This document shows, piece by piece, positions 54,855-55,242 of a DNA stretch of 55,242 bases. The notes beneath the pieces are model-generated. The model was not told the DNA's origin and searched no databases. It was given only the letters and a program-made list of their open reading frames with translations. This DNA is from Balneolaceae bacterium (GTDB taxonomy: Bacteria > Bacteroidota > Rhodothermia > Balneolales > Balneolaceae). Numbering within the stretch: the stretch's first letter is position 1; every line of letters begins with the position of its first letter. The translations under genes and the position numbers were made by a program. The stretch covers positions 1 to 55,242 of the forward strand of contig SLPZ01000051.1 in NCBI GenBank assembly GCA_007131725.1, given 5' to 3'.

Positions 54855-55242
54855 AATAGCCTATTTATATCTACTGATTCAGATACTTCAAGAAATATTC
54901 TTTTCGATCCAAGTTTTTGGTTGAGTGAAGCCATTCTATTCTTCCAATTCGATTCATTTACTGAATTAAGTTGATTAACATCTTCGTATAAAGGAATTAT
55001 TTGAATTCTGCTTTTTGAGTTATGATTTAAAATTTCAGTAAGCACCTTTTCAAACCTAATATTAGGCGACTCCCAATATTTAATAAATACAATGATATCT
55101 GAATTGTTATTGACAGTTGATTCATTGGCAATTTTTTGTGCTATAATTTTATCATTTTTTGTTGGGCTGATGCCGCTTATTTTATTTAAAGAGATGATAT
55201 TCCTATTCAAGTATTCCGATAACTTCTCTTCATTAATATTGG
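54851..55242 (-). CDS. DUF2868-like protein, C-terminal fragment (truncated by window end)
   Basis: The frame is open to the window edge (130 residues seen; start outside). The visible C-terminal part, with IIVFIKYWESPNIRFEKVL and IQIIPLYEDVNQ followed by SNWKNRMASLNQKLG, fits the end of DUF2868 proteins, where a V-K-x-W-x-P strand and a W-containing helix are conserved. Its stop overlaps the GTPase start, so the two are co-translated. The membrane helices expected earlier in DUF2868 are not in the window, so the assignment rests on this fragment and on the neighbour. Confidence 0.6.
   Translation of the reverse strand, partial: NINEEKLSEYLNRNIISLNKISGISPTKNDKIIAQKIANESTVNNNSDIIVFIKYWESPNIRFEKVLTEILNHNSKSRIQIIPLYEDVNQLNSVNESNWKNRMASLNQKLGSKRIFLEVSESVDINRLL

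Overview
The window reads as one chromosomal stretch of a Balneolales-like bacterium (Rhodothermota/Balneolota, near Bacteroidota). The evidence is a six-subunit alternative complex III operon joined to an A2-type caa3 oxidase as in Rhodothermus, DUF4175, DUF2911 and CarboxypepD_reg/TonB-dependent proteins, the order rplM-rpsI-rpsB-tsf-pyrH-frr, and mostly weak Shine-Dalgarno sites. The genus assignment is inference; no rRNA, tRNA or CRISPR array was seen.

Layout. 1-4160: the 3' end of mutL, a structured intergenic element, a tRNA-queuosine mannosyltransferase-family gene, and dnaB convergent with it across a duplicated palindromic spacer. 4383-15477 (minus): patatin-like phospholipase, family-4 uracil-DNA glycosylase without most Fe-S cysteines, a serine hydrolase, an M28 peptidase, a large DUF4175 membrane protein and an MBL-fold hydrolase. 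15528-28640 (minus): actABCDEF, a membrane-tethered HTH-like protein, SCO, then caa3 subunits II, I, III and IV, closed by a clear terminator. ActA-F oxidise quinol and pass electrons through heme c domains to the CuA/heme c subunit and on to oxygen; SCO serves CuA assembly. A DUF420/CtaM-like gene lies divergently.

29230-36849: DUF420, a zinc-ribbon microprotein, MsrA, DUF2911, a TonB-dependent receptor under a TPP riboswitch (probable thiamin uptake), an M28-PDZ lipoprotein and a TPR lipoprotein. 36856-45002 (minus): smc and the ribosomal/translation cluster, with a possible folded rpsB leader. 45495-51170 (plus): aconitase, PurU and a second serine hydrolase, separated by repeat-rich spacers.

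51171-55242 looks accessory: gene debris and palindromes, a GC-rich homocysteine methyltransferase-like gene, a MITE with perfect 20-bp terminal inverted repeats, and an AT-rich pair (GTPase/DUF3482 with the tail of a DUF2868 protein) running off the window. Several small palindromic repeat families recur in the intergenic spaces across the window.
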